Below, one piece after another: positions 15,001 through 26,400 of a stretch of DNA of 64,000 nucleotides. A program made the translations under genes and the position numbers. The stretch is from Branchiostoma floridae (taxonomy: Eukaryota > Chordata > Leptocardii > Amphioxiformes > Branchiostomatidae), in assembly GCF_000003815.2 (NCBI RefSeq), contig NC_049982.1, forward strand, positions 4,981,469-5,045,468, in the 5' to 3' direction. How positions within the stretch are numbered: the first letter of the stretch is position 1; each line of letters starts with the position of its first letter. The notes below the pieces were generated by a model. It was not told the DNA's origin and ran no database searches. It was given only the letters and a program-made list of their open reading frames with translations.

Positions 15001-18000
15001 ATACCAGGACACTATCTGATATTCCTGAATAGACAGAGACAACCACAACAACAGGAGATGTTTACCCTTTTAGAATAGGTGCGGATTGACGTGTCTGACT
15101 GAGTGCCTGTCCTACAGTAATCATATACAGTAATACTGCCCTACATTCTATGATCAGGTCTCCATCTCTAATCTCCTTATGTCAGGAACCAGGATTTGGG
15201 TGTGGCAACTACCAGTAAGAAGATTTGTAGTGTATGAAACCTCAGCAGCTGAGCTGACAAATCCTGAGAATACAGCTAACAAAACCCAATAAAGTTTTCA
15301 CCCACCAACAAGGTTACAAGAATCATCATGAACAATTCTAGAATTTCAACTTAAGTTTAGGTAGAAAGTTTGAAAACAGTTCTCAACTTTTACATGAAAG
15401 ATAATCAGAGCCAGATCATATGCAATTCATATTTCACTCAAACTAGTCTTCCTTGAGCACAAAGCAGGGCTGTGTCCAGGAATCAGCCCTCTGTCCAAGG
15501 ATGGAAATTTGCTTGCTGGGATGGGAAAAAAATTCAACCCTTCAGAAATTCATGAAAGCTCAAAGGGACAGATTAAACAACAAATATCAACAACATAGGC
15601 TCCGAAACAATGAGCAGAGACAGCCCTGACAAAATACAGTCAAAAGCTGAATCCTCTTCTGAGCTGTTGTTTGACTGTATATCCCTGAACTTACCTAAAT
15701 CCACCCAGGTGTAAAATTGTTCCTCACAGCGGAAGCTGTTATTACAACACTCAATTTGTCAGGCTGACTGCCTGCCAGGTTGCTATGCCCCTCCGGCCAT
15801 TCTGGGCTCCAAACAAATGAAACTTGTCAAGCCTAATCCAGCGCTAGCTGGGACTGGAAGTCTCAATACACAGGGCCTGGACGTGGCTCAAGACACTGGC
15901 AGGGTTGACTCAATAAAAAAAGAGATCTCGTAAACACTTTAAGAGTTCCTTTCACAGAAGCAAACCACACGTACATGCACAAGTACAATGTACACAGTCA
16001 CCCCAACACAGGTCAACTTGTACATTCTAGCAACTCTAAAGTAACATGAAAGGGTCTAGCGCTAAGCTAGACAAGTGAGAAATTGATATACAGAATGACC
16101 TACAAGAAGCCAAAAGAGATTAAGGAAGGAAACACTCCATCCCTTAGACCTTTCATGCATACCCCCCTCTTCCGGCTTAAAGTATCAAAGCTAATTTAGC
16201 TCTCCAGGTCAATAGCTTTAGAACCATGGCTAGAAGTAGTCTGAGTAGAAGTCTGTCTTGGAGTCCAACAATCTAGCAGTAGTTAGAATGAAGATTCTGT
16301 CCTCTGCTAATGTTACTTTACCTAGTACCAGACTCAGTCAGAGAGTAAGACAACTTGTTACCTGTTCGGAGCTGCTGTAGCATGATTCGTTGTGACTAGC
16401 GCCTGTCTGAAGTTATGCACATTGTACTAATTTGTAGCTCCTTCAAACATGCATTTACACCATCCACTTGAGACGTTCCCAGGCAACAACAGACTCCTTC
16501 AAATGGGTCTTGGTACTGTGCTTATAATGTCCACAAGGAAGTACTCTTACATTTAGTATGGGGAGCACAAGCTATAAGGGTTATAATACCTTGCATGTAG
16601 GGAACACATATGGCGTAAAAACAGACTCTTTCAATGGTTCTTCATGTGCTAACATTTACAATGAAGCACTTATGCCTAATCCACATAGAGAACACATTGC
16701 ATAACGACTGCACTAGGGGGTGATTCAGTAGCGCTTGAGAGTTTGATAGAGGTGCTTGAGTATGACCTTGTGCACAAGTGGCCTTAGTCATATCATTGAG
16801 GGTCACAACTCACCATAATCCTACCTGAGTCTAATACAGGTGTTTTTCTCAGGTACCATCGGAAAACACCTGGGACTTATGTCAGAACAACAAAGGCTGC
16901 AAAAGACTATGATTTGCAGCAGGACTTGTCATACAGTATGCCAATCTTTCTTTGTACACATACCTCAATTACCTGGATGTAATCATGTTGAAAGGATATT
17001 GAGTAGTTATCTTAATATACATCCTTTTATCTGAAAACAGGAAAGAACGTTCTGCATCTGACCGTGAAAAAAAAACACGGGTACATTCTCTCCAGATTCT
17101 TACCTCCTGAAAAAAACTATGGTACCACAGCTTTGTGAAAACTTAAAAGGAAAGTCTGAACTCAATGAAATGTGTGTTAAATTTAGGACCCAGCCGACAG
17201 ACTGTAGCTCTTAAGCCTACACTTTGTAAGTACTTACATTGCAGCCTTAAGCAGCCTTCCCACCATTGTTATGCCTTGCTTGACAACAACTTTTGTGTGC
17301 CAAGTTTAGTTCTACAGCTCATCTGTTTGTACAAGGGCCGTTACGTAAACATCGCAGCCCCAGGACACCTAGAAACCGTCATGGTATTTACCGACCTCTC
17401 GCATTAGCATTGCGCCTTAACAAAAAGCTGCTTTTCATCCCCAGACCTTATTCATAGCGGCACATTCTGGAGGATGCCTGGAGGACATACTGGTCTTTAT
17501 TTATTCAGGACTTTTCTCCACTTCCGTGGGGCCATCATGAGAATACTTAAGCTCCCAGCTAAAACCTGTATATATCAAAGTGTAGTGTGTTCCTGTCAGA
17601 CACACCTGCCTAAATATCTTCAATCAAAATAATACCTTGTTACCTGTGAAGGCTGGACTTTCTTTATCTTCATACTTCCTAATACACTTACAAACATTAC
17701 AAACAAACACAGTACAACATTCCTGCTAATGCTGTCAATAATAAAACAAACCACATGCTCCTCAATGCTAGACTGTAGTGGTCTGCTGCTACCTTATCAC
17801 TGAATCAGTGACACAGCCTAATTTAGCTCAGCGATTAAGAACCCATTGTGTTTTATTTGAGCTGGGACGGCTGTACCGCTTAATTCCCTCTGGGCAAACC
17901 ACACGGACTGTTCTGTCTCGGGGTCGAGTGGGACAAAATACTGACAGAACTGCGCATGAATCGGGGTCATGCAAAAGTTTGTTGTAGATATGAAACAAGT

Positions 18001-19598
18001 TGGTAAAACACTCAACAGAAGCTACTAGTGTTACCAGGGCATGTTGAACCTTGTAACTAAAGGTTATACATGTGAGTGTCACTGCATGACCTGACCACAC
18101 CAACAAACCCATTTATAAACAACAACTGTTGTTGTACAATTGAAATTGGAAGATTGCTTTTATACAAGTATTGGGCATTTACAACAAAGCTTTCAATAAA
18201 AACCTTGATTTTTTTTTTCAAGTGAATAATTTTTCCTATCTAACTTATTCTAAGGGTACGCCTGATTCTTTTGCTAGACAGCAAAATACCTTGCTTAGAA
18301 TTATGCTAGTAGTACAAATTGTATTGCCTCTACTTTATCTTGAAGTGGGATTGTGCGATTAGCACTCATGTGAAGTAATGGGATTTCCATTACTCACATA
18401 CTTGGCCCACTCGGATCCCACACGATTTAATCATGTTGACATACTTCTGGTTTCTAAGACGAGAGGGTTGGGCCAAATGCAGACGACAAAATCGAACTCA
18501 CAACTTCAAATGTTGTCTGTTCAAGTTTTCTCAGCAAAAACGACGGGACATCATTGTATTAGACACAACTAATTAGAGCAAGTGGCAAACTACAATGGAT
18601 AGAAGCCCTGTTTGCGTTGTTGGCTAATTTTCTGAATCAACGAAGAAAAGGGGCTTCACTCACCTGTATAGTAACCGTAGTGTTGCAGGTGTTTCTTCAT
18701 AAACGCATCGTACGAGTTCTGTGGGCAATAAAAGTTATGTTAAGATCCGAAACTTCGCAAGAAAAATGTAGAAAACGAGTAGAATGTGATTGATACAACA
18801 AGGAAGTCAATAAAACTTACCACGCCGAACTCAAACTCTGGATCGGGCTTTAGTGAGAAACTCATCTTGGGATTCGAACCGGCGACTTCCACACGAGTTG
18901 CCCGCTCTCTTCACCTCCAACTTGTACAAAACAACCCAGGCAAGCCGACCCCGGCGTATCAATGCCTAATTGACCCCTAGGATCGCCCTTCAGCTGAAAT
19001 ACAAGTCCTCGAAACCCTACTCTAGGCCCCCATGTTTGACAATCCGACACGGAAAGTATCTCAGCAACAAGCAAACATCGGAGACAAAGTTTTCAGTCGG
19101 AGCCATTCTTTCACCTGGAGCCGAACAACACACATGCTTCACCAACAATGGTGGCCCTACGCACAGAAAATAGTTCCAGTGGAAATGCACCGGCTCGTTC
19201 AGCTAAAAAAAAGATAATTCAAAACGGTAACCCTAATGATTAAAAATAATAACAACTATATGTAACTGCAGTATTTTTGTAATGTTCTAGATTTTAACTT
19301 ACAAACTGACGGAACATGGACTTTGATCGCGGAAGAATACCATAACCTCCTTCTGGGACAAACCAAACTGACTTATTGCGATTTCATTGATAAGATGGAC
19401 AAGTAAACCGTGTCGAAAAATCTGAATTTATAACCAAATATTCACAATTGTTGTCTAACTAACAGAATATGTGGCATCATATGTCTTTTTAGGATTATAA
19501 ATATATTTTCTCTTAGGTGGACGTCCCCTATGAGCTATTTGGATGGTAAGGTCCTCCAGCCTCGCTTTCGCCCTTCCTCTTTTTCCATCGTCAGCCAT
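1..19598 (-). CDS. Unidentified AT-hook-like gene, 5' part (six exons; 3' end outside window)
   Basis: I do not recognise the family. Exons in transcript order are 19598-19464, 19371-19303 (or from 19367), 18718-18664, 1671-1498, 960-800 and 130-1, all with AG/GT borders and compatible phases, giving about 241 residues before the window edge. Exon 1 starts at an ATG in AAGATGGC context and encodes MADDGKRGRAKAR followed by RGRPPKRK, a typical AT-hook, so a nuclear DNA-binding role is inferred. Exon 4 carries an acidic stretch (DAMDVDEEDEYEN). Exon 5 contains basic and proline-rich sequence (KRVPKLREPRNLY). No transmembrane segment or signal peptide is visible. The intron between exons 3 and 4 is about 17 kb. 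The donor of exon 1 (GTTAGT) and the exact acceptor of exon 2 are the weakest borders. The gene is divergent from RPL39, and a second first exon exists at 8701-8767. Confidence 0.72.
6111..6495 (-). mobile_element. MITE, family 1, copy 1
   Basis: The ends are inverted repeats: AGGCCTAAGGAAAAAAATG at the left and its near reverse complement ending in CCATGGCC at the right, both continuing with TTGTGTTTCCTGTTT. The interior matches the copy at 35411-35801 in opposite orientation (GGGTCGG..TAGGTAGGG near one end, CCCACCCCAAAAAAG near the other). No coding capacity is seen. It is non-autonomous; the superfamily is unclear. Confidence 0.8.
7209..7422. mobile_element. MITE with TACTGTAAATGCA termini
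   Basis: About 213 bp bounded by TACTGTAAATGCA and its reverse complement TGCATTTACAGTA. The interior repeats CGCGAAATTAAA-like and CGCGAACTTAAAA motifs in both orientations, so most of the element can fold on itself. It has no ORF. TA at both ends fits a TA-target family. Confidence 0.75.
8701..8767 (-). CDS. Alternative first coding exon of the AT-hook-like gene
   Basis: On the minus strand an ATG at 8767 opens MEDEEEDVVNRKERCHTAPA and runs 67 nt to a GTAGGC donor at 8700, ending in phase 1. The next exon of the gene (1671-1498) accepts phase 1, so splicing would give an acidic N-terminus in place of the AT-hook segment made by the distal first exon. The ATG lies at the edge of a CpG-rich stretch that looks like a promoter. 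The call rests on phase match, donor quality, start context and position. A chance ORF is possible; 5' transcript ends would decide. Confidence 0.5.
8768..9330. promoter_or_regulatory. CpG-rich promoter-like region inside the 17-kb intron
   Basis: This stretch is much richer in G, C and CpG than the AT-rich intron around it, and it directly precedes the minus-strand alternative first exon. I infer a proximal promoter. ORFs in it on both strands look like by-products of composition. No TATA box is evident. Confidence 0.4.
9331..18663. other. Intronic sequence, distal part of the 17-kb intron
   Basis: No exon is supported. Between about 9490 and 10310 three diverged copies of a roughly 380-bp segment follow each other (each with GTTGAC..ACCATTAG-like starts and CAACCTGGCTG or GCTACCTGG later). 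The nested foldback transposon at 11383-12263 is listed separately. A short minus-strand candidate with AG/GT borders at about 13467-13501 is too weak to call. The rest, 12300-18660, shows nothing I can name. Confidence 0.5.
11383..12263. mobile_element. Nested mariner-like foldback element with TA target duplication
   Basis: Arms of about 155 bp at 11383-11535 and 12115-12263 are inverted copies starting CGAGGGGGGTTCAATAAG; both outer ends are flanked by TA (11381-11382 and 12264-12265). Inside lies a second, related inverted pair: 11733 onward reads GGGGTTATCAATAAGTCCCCGAC, and 11580-11720 pairs with 11811-11930. The ATAAGTCCCCG core resembles mariner inverted repeats as I remember them. 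Arm sequences of outer and inner pairs are homologous to each other, so one family member has inserted into, or rearranged within, another. No transposase is present. Confidence 0.8.
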
Positions 19599-19640
19599 CT
19601 TGGAGCCGACGAGAAGCAAAAACAGTAAAAATGGTGAGGT
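19560..19640. promoter_or_regulatory. Overlapping divergent promoter of RPL39 and the AT-hook-like gene
   Basis: The two start codons are 19598 (minus) and 19631 (plus). A pyrimidine run at about 19571-19586 (CCCTTCCTCTTTTTCC) looks like the 5' terminal oligopyrimidine tract of a ribosomal protein mRNA and lies inside the coding part of the opposite gene. CCATCTTGG at 19595-19603 is, read on the minus strand, CCAAGATGG, a YY1-type motif over the start codon. I infer that the two 5' ends overlap. Confidence 0.6.
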
Positions 19641-20810
19641 ATTTTTGGACGTTTTAGAAAGTTATATGCGAGTTAACACGATGAATTTGGTCGCTTATGA
19701 TAAATATATCACTGATACTTACGATTTTATGGATTGTGTGTGTGGATGGCTCGGTTTGACTTGACAATCGCCAGTTTACTGGCTACGGTCACCGTCAGGA
19801 CATGCTAACTTTTTCCATCAGAAATCAGCTCGTGTCGTTACAACATGAACCCAATATAACATCTGTATCATGTATATGTATATGTACCTGACATCAAGGA
19901 AACTTGCAGAAACTGTTTTGTGTTTGTTAATCGTCAGCTTTTTAAAGTTAAAATTCCTGGCTTTCTGGCAAAAGTAAATTGTTTGTGTGGGAGGGGGGTG
20001 GATCAGAACTGTGCTTGGGAGAAAGAGATAGATGATTTTATGAAGGAAAATATAATGTGCTGCCCGTAACTTAACTCATGTTTATGATTTCTTAAGATGG
20101 CTACTCACTTTTTAACAGGTCTTTTTGTCGTCTGTATTAAACTAATGTCATGACATGAAATGTCTTCAGGGAGCCAACAAGACGTTTCGCATCAAGAAGA
20201 AGCTTGCTAAGAAGCAGAAGCAGAATCGTCCCATTCCGCAGTGGGTTCGCATGAAGACTGGCAACACCATCAGGTAATAAAGACACTCTATCCTATTGTT
20301 TACAGCACATGTGACCATCTTCCGACGAAACAAGCGGATAATAGAGACAACAACAACAACATGATGTATCACATGCGTAGAGTGTTACATTTTTAAACAA
20401 TTAACTGCTACAGTGCTAGCTGTATATGATGCAAAGGTGATGTTTTTTTGTTTGAAATCCCTGTAAGCTTGCTATAATCAACCTGTCTTACATTTTCATA
20501 ATTACAATCTCTGGCCTTACCTGTGTTTGTATCACTGACTGTAGTGGTGCTGCTAACATGAGCGTGACACAGTGTTCGTAGTTTGTACTGTCTTTTTGTG
20601 TTGTGCAATGATTTTTAGAATCCCTTAAACTTGTTATAACGATACATTTTCCAGGGATACTGCAATTATAATCCAGTACTGGACAATACTACAACTAGTT
20701 TACTACCATGTCTAGTACTGTGAGTAGCACATTTGGTTGACACCATTGCGTATCATTTCAGGTACAATGCCAAGAGAAGGCACTGGAGGCGTACCAAGCT
20801 CGGCCTCTAA
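19631..20810 (+). CDS. RPL39: Ribosomal protein eL39 (RPL39)
   Basis: Complete three-exon gene: 19631-19633 (only the ATG, then GTGAGG), 20170-20273 and 20762-20810. The product is 51 residues, the normal length for the family, beginning [20 protein letters not shown] and ending [11 protein letters not shown]. It is a small, very basic protein of the large cytosolic ribosomal subunit, lying in the exit tunnel. The start is fixed by length and by the usual pattern of an intron right after the first codon. The vertebrate N-terminus is MSSHKTF, so residues 2-4 differ, while the rest is almost unchanged. A pyrimidine-rich 5' end precedes the ATG and a polyadenylation signal follows at 21037. The two introns may host small nucleolar RNAs, as ribosomal protein introns often do, but I could not define box elements with confidence. 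Confidence 0.98.
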
Positions 20811-21036
20811 GTTAATCCACTTGAGAACCATCCTTCCTGAGGTTAGCAGCAACAGAGGAGTCACCAGGGTCCAGTTTCAAGTCTGTCTTTGACTCTCTAT
20901 GGTCATCTAGAAGTTTCCGTATCAGAACTTTCTGTGTAATGGAGTGGAAGAGTTGGAGGGATGCTGTCACCATGGCAACTTGATACCCAAAAGATGGTGT
21001 AGAAAACTACTCTGTGTATCACTACCTGTTTGGTTC

Positions 21037-21042
21037 AATAAA
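21037..21042 (+). other. Polyadenylation signal of RPL39
   Basis: AATAAA follows the RPL39 stop codon by about 225 bp, with a GT-rich stretch (CCTGTTGTTACTG) just after it. No other gene on this strand is nearby. Confidence 0.75.
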
Positions 21043-21059
21043 CCTGTTGTTACTGATTT

Positions 21060-23222
21060 CAGGAATCTGAAGTGTCATGTGGTCTAATGCTTGATTATTT
21101 TTGTGTTGATTGTTGTTTTGACAGTGAGATGAGAAGTCCCTAATATTGTGTATAGCTGAGTAATCAAAGAAGAACCAGAAAAGCATAACATGTACATGTA
21201 TACTAGTATGCATGTATTAAAATCAGTAACAGATTTAACATATTGCACCACCAAATTGAAACAATATATTTCTTACATCTAGTATACTGCACTGAACTGC
21301 GTTGTGTTCTCTGCAACACAACAATGATAGCTGGAATATTCAGAAGCAATGACAGCTTTGCCCACCTACAGTACAACATGGCAATGGTGGGTTTATACAT
21401 GTAGATCTTGCACTTTTTAAATGTCAACCAATCTCTGAATCAGCATATACGTAACATGTACACAAACTGCCATCATGATACACTAAGTATTACAACACAC
21501 ATGGTGCTTCCATACTAAACATGGTCATGGTCCAGTTTCCTTAAAATCAAGTAATGCTTATCAGGCCTCCTACTGCAGTGGGAACCATAACTTTGTATTT
21601 GATGCAAAAAAAAAAATTTAAACTACTCTCCATACTTCCAACAGCCATACAAATATGTACATGTACATTGTATGTACTCTCCAAGCTACTACCCAATCAC
21701 AGTATCAGTTGGGTAATAATTTTCCAGAATTCAAGTGTGAGCAATTAAAATACGAAATTTGACAGCAAAATACACTGAATACCTTCAAACAATTGCACAA
21801 ATTCTGAACCTGTACAAAATGTATTCCAATCCACCTTTCCAATCCATCTATATATAGTATTACACCTATATATGGTACATGCACATGGCATTGTTGCAAA
21901 AGATGCATAAGTTTGACATCACAGTGTGTAATATACCACACATTTTAAAAACAGCATATTTCTCAACAAATACCTGAGTTTCAGATGGGATACGGGGTAG
22001 CAACTGTCGGAGTTGACATGCACCTAACCTTCCAAGCTATTCTATGTGATAGAATGTTGATTTGCCTTAATTGTTTTATTTTCTAAATCTTGGTCACCCC
22101 ACCATCTTTGCCCTACTACTCATCAAAATTTTACTGTTATACATGTAGTTGAGGTAAAGGTAGTCTCATAGCCCTTTTGACTTTGAGGGCATAGGGACAG
22201 TTGTTTGTTATCCACTGTGTCAAGGACACGGTATTGGAGGGCTTTTACTTCCTCAACCAGTCAGGTGCCCATTCATACATCTGGGTGGAGTAAGGAAAGT
22301 TGCCTTTCCCAAGGGCACAAGATCAGTAGCATGACAGAATTCACACCTAGGACCTCTGGGTTCTGGATCAAATACCCCACAGTTTTGCCACATGACCCCA
22401 CAGTATCTATAGTTATATTTGTCTCTAAATCTTTGATTGAATCCCATACATACACCTTTTCCCACGTAATACTATCACATCTTTATACATTTCAAAACAC
22501 ATATATATTATTACTATACTTCAACCAGTGATATGCTCACCCTAAAAATAAAAGTGAAACCTCCGGTGTGCCCAAAGTACAGGACTTGGTATGTAAATTC
22601 TACTGGTAAAATTTTCCTACAGTACTGAAGAGGCCTATTGCCACCAAACCTCTGCTGGTTGCATGGCTAGGCAATAACAGGTTAACATAGCAGAATCAAA
22701 ACAATTTGCAAGTGATGCTTGGAATTAATTCTAAAATCTAACCAGAATTGAAAGAAACCAGCCTCTATCGAGGCATCACAGTTTCTCCCGTAGGATTTAA
22801 ATGCTTGAATTATTGCCTTGAAAGAAAGACTGACTTCCAAAAAATATATGTAACAAAATCTAAGCGGGATCGTACATTCATATATTGCCAAAATAAAAAG
22901 ACATTCACGGAAGTTTTTAACATATTCTATAGCCAACAACATTAATTTTGGTCCTCAGCCACCTGAATATAAATGTTAATGCTACCTTATCAGCAGCATA
23001 AAATAACCCCCCAAATTACCAGTTAAAATGGTATTTGTGACAAAGTACATCCCCAGAACTTTGACCTGTAACATACAGTCATGTACATGTAGAAGTTGAC
23101 ACTGCACCTGTAGTTTGTGTCCCAACTTTGGCACAAGCCTGTATCTCTTGGAGGACACAAAACCTTTAAAAATTCATCATCTATTGGGGAGTTTGGAATA
23201 CCGGTAATTCAATTTGAGTATA
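21060..23222. other. Intergenic region between RPL39 and TMEM41B (tail to tail)
   Basis: The region is AT-rich and contains no gene I can support. It includes a minus-strand SINE-like sequence at 22170-22405 and is followed by an inverted-repeat element at 23223-23402, both listed separately. Confidence 0.55.
22170..22405 (-). repeat. tRNA-derived-type SINE fragment
   Basis: Read on the minus strand it has CAGAGGTCCTAGGTGTGAATTC-like sequence resembling a degenerate Pol III B box, then GTGCCCTTGGGAAAGGCA, ACTTTCCTTACTCCACCCAG and GGGCACCTGACTGG. As I remember them, these are typical of widespread aquatic-animal SINE bodies. It is diverged and has no clear poly(A) tail. Confidence 0.6.
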
Positions 23223-23402
23223 CAGTAGAAGCCAGTTAATTGCACAATGGATTAACGCACACGTCTGTTAACTGCACACGTACGGAGTGCCAAAATCCCA
23301 AAGCGGTGCGGTCCAGCTAGATAACTTTGTATTATTGCACCAGCCGGATAATTGCATGAAATTCACTGGCAAATAGGCCGTGCAATTAAGTGGCTTCTAC
23401 TG
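23223..23402. mobile_element. Pogo/Tigger-like MITE, copy 1
   Basis: Termini CAGTAGAAGCCAGTTAATTG and the inverse CAATTAAGTGGCTTCTACTG, flanked by TA on both sides (23221-23222, 23403-23404). The interior repeats ATTGCAC-type words. The same family is at 43308-43481. CAGTA termini with a TA target fit pogo-like elements. It lies just 3' of the TMEM41B stop codon, probably within the 3' UTR. Confidence 0.8.
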
Positions 23403-23456
23403 TATTTCAAGGATGTATGCTCTAGGCTCGACAAATGAAATTTCCTATGAACTACA

Positions 23457-26400
23457 TCAGTCAAACTTCTCCTTTAGCTTGCCCTTAAAGAGTGTCGGGA
23501 GAAGGGACAGCACAGCGAACACAGCCAGGAAGCTCATAGACTTCCAGGAGACCGCAGCTCCATAGTGAGTCAGCTGGTACAGAGTAGTGCCGGTCTGGAT
23601 CGCTATACAGGAGGGTGGGGCCACGCCTGGGGAGATGGGGTACAACAGTTAAGTTGTTAAAACTTGAGGACTCTAAAAGGTAAAGGTAGTCCTTAAGCCA
23701 TAATTAAGACTTTAAATAGTAGTATCCAGTATTAAGTAATAAAGAGTACCACAAATGTTCTTTACTGGATGTTTTCTCAGCTTTCATAACTGAACATAAT
23801 AAATAATCATCAACTGAAATTTTATAGTGCAGTGACTCAACAAGGAATTATCACTTACAGTGATACATCTTTGGAATGTTGAAACCTACAAGGACTAGCA
23901 CTACAGAATATCTTGACATGGTTCCAAGCAAGGTCAACTTTAAAATATTCATATCCAAATTAAGCCTGGCATTCCAAAGAAAAACTACAGAAAATTGGTC
24001 CATAGTAGATGATTAACTAAAACTTACAAACAGGACCTTTAACAGTTAAGAAAACAACTTTCCCATTCTCACTAAGAGGGCAGGGATAAACAAGTCCACT
24101 AGCCCTATTGTCCAGGGCAAGTGAAAGTGCTGTTCGGGCAAGTACATGTCCTACCCCACTTGTCCGATCGGGCAAGTAAGATTTTTCCATTGATTTTAGT
24201 GCAATTTTGATATACTTGTTACTTTTTACAGTCATGACATCAAGCAATTGTCTACAGAGAATTCCATTGCTGGAAGTGAAAATGCATATACTAGCAGCGT
24301 TCCCGCCAGGTTCTTGAAAGTATGCGTCCAAATATTTGGGAGGGGGGTAATGAGCGCCGGAGGCGCGAGACGAGCGCCGCAGGCGCTCGCTTTCTAGGGG
24401 GGTCCGGGGGCATGCTCCCCCGGGAAAATTTGGATTTTCAAACCCTCTAAAACACAATTTCCTGCAATTTGAGAGGAAAATCATGCGCTTGAGATTGGAT
24501 GTCGGTTGCCTCTTTTACTCCCGTTATTCAGTAATCGACGACCGCCCTCTCGAACCCCAAAAATACGTTATATGGAAAAAAAAAACTATAAGCACAGGGA
24601 ATCGAATATCAGCCTTCCGTGATCTGGCCAGGGTATAATTTGTCCAGACATGAACATTTTTGATGCTTCGCAACAGGGCTCTAGCCAGTTCGTCAGCCCA
24701 TGGAAAAATTTTGCCAATTTTTTCCGTCATTGAATAAAAAATGGTCTAACGTTACCGAGTCGTGCGATCGATGTTCCGCCCTCCCGCATCAAATAGTTTT
24801 CCGAGACGATAAAATAACGACGCCATCACGCACATTTTGTGTTTTTTTTTCTATTTTTCCCGATGATTTTACTCAAAATTTTCGTATCGGTGGGGTTTTA
24901 CAAGGCCGTGCCGTCATTTTCCACGAGCGTGCGACCTCAGGTAACCCCGTTTTCGGCGTGAAATCTTTGGCTGGATTTCTTTTTAAATGGACCAAGAACG
25001 TTATACATTACTCGAAGGAGGACGATATGCTGCCTCTTTGGTAGTGATCAGTGCCGGTGTAGCCTTGAAGCAGTAGCCAGAAAGACGTCCCAACGTGCTG
25101 GGCGTTGCGATCGACGATCCGTCTGGGGAGGGGGGCGTGCCGCGCCATGTGCCACGGAGGCCAGTGCCAGTGCACAGCCGACTCGACAACAATATTGCGG
25201 CCCCTTTTCTGCCACAAATTTTGTCTTTTTGAAACATAAGAAATTTTGCAAATAACATATAAAGTGTACAGTTTTGGATTCTTCACTTATTTACCGTGCA
25301 CCGCTTTTTAAACTTGGATAAATGGGGAAACTTTAATAGTAAATTGTTAGCAGCTAGGGAAGAAACTTGCCAGGCGACACGGTCGGCTACCAATATCACA
25401 AAACAACGTCACGTGCGCCTAATACTCCGTAACTTTTGTTTTTTTTCCCGGTGACCAATGACAGAGTACAACATTACATTTATCAAACGCTGATTGGTTA
25501 TTAAGATGATTGGATTTGGACCTGGTGGCCAATCTAGACTGCTTGGCGCCGGTGGCCTGTTGCCAAAGATACCGACTGCCAATCAATTGCCCACAGCGTG
25601 AGAACTTTTGTTGAGATGTGCAACACTCGCACAGAACAGTTTGTTTGCTCAATACTAGTATTACCCACACATCTTTAACAAATACGTGAAAATGAGGATA
25701 AGTAAGTATCATGTTAAAATCAGAATATAAAATCTATATAAGATTTCTTCCAGACGAGTGTTAGAGAATGCTGACTGTCAGATGTATGTCACGGACTACA
25801 AAAAATTACATTGCGCAACGGACAGCTCAGACTGGCGCGTGGCTGGGTGTGTCGCACATGGGTCCGCTAGTTGTAAAACGTGCCGCGCTCCGCCCCATGC
25901 CCAGACTACTGGGATGACCGGAAAGTGAACAATTTGAAGTATAAATTGTAAAGGTAGGATTCCTTCTTATAAACACAGATTTTTTGAAATATTCCAGATA
26001 CATTTTGTACACTGATGGTACAGGTCAGCCTTTCTTTCAGATTTTTTTATGGACGCATTCAGCCGAGCCGAATGCGTCTTTCCAGAAAAAAATGCGTCCA
26101 AAGACGTAAAGACGTATGCCTGGCGGGAACGCTGTATACTAGTAACAGTGATATTTGAATTTTGGGCAAGTGAAAAATTGGTTCGGGCAAGTACATCTTT
26201 TATGTGCTTGCCTGATAGGACAAGTGGATTTTAGAAAACTTGTTCAACCTTGGAGGGGTTCTGAAAAAAAAACAAGGCTTTACGGGAGTAAGAAAATAAA
26301 AAATGTCATCTTCACCCAGGAAGGTGCCCAGGTAGAAGGGGTAGAGTGGAACGTCTATAACAGGAGATGTGATGTTGATGAACCAGTTGGGCAGGAACGG

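Noticed and set aside
18865-18935. Possible tRNA on the minus strand with a perfect B box (GGTTCGAATCC)
   Set aside because: No acceptor or anticodon stem can be paired around it; at most a tRNA-derived repeat remnant.
19634-20761. Small nucleolar RNA in the RPL39 introns
   Set aside because: Some box-like words (TATGATA, CTGA) occur, but spacing and terminal stems do not fit; not callable by eye.
24700-25044. 114-codon ORF inside the hAT-type element as a possible transposase
   Set aside because: Lacks the hAT dimerisation motif and any catalytic pattern, and is far too short.
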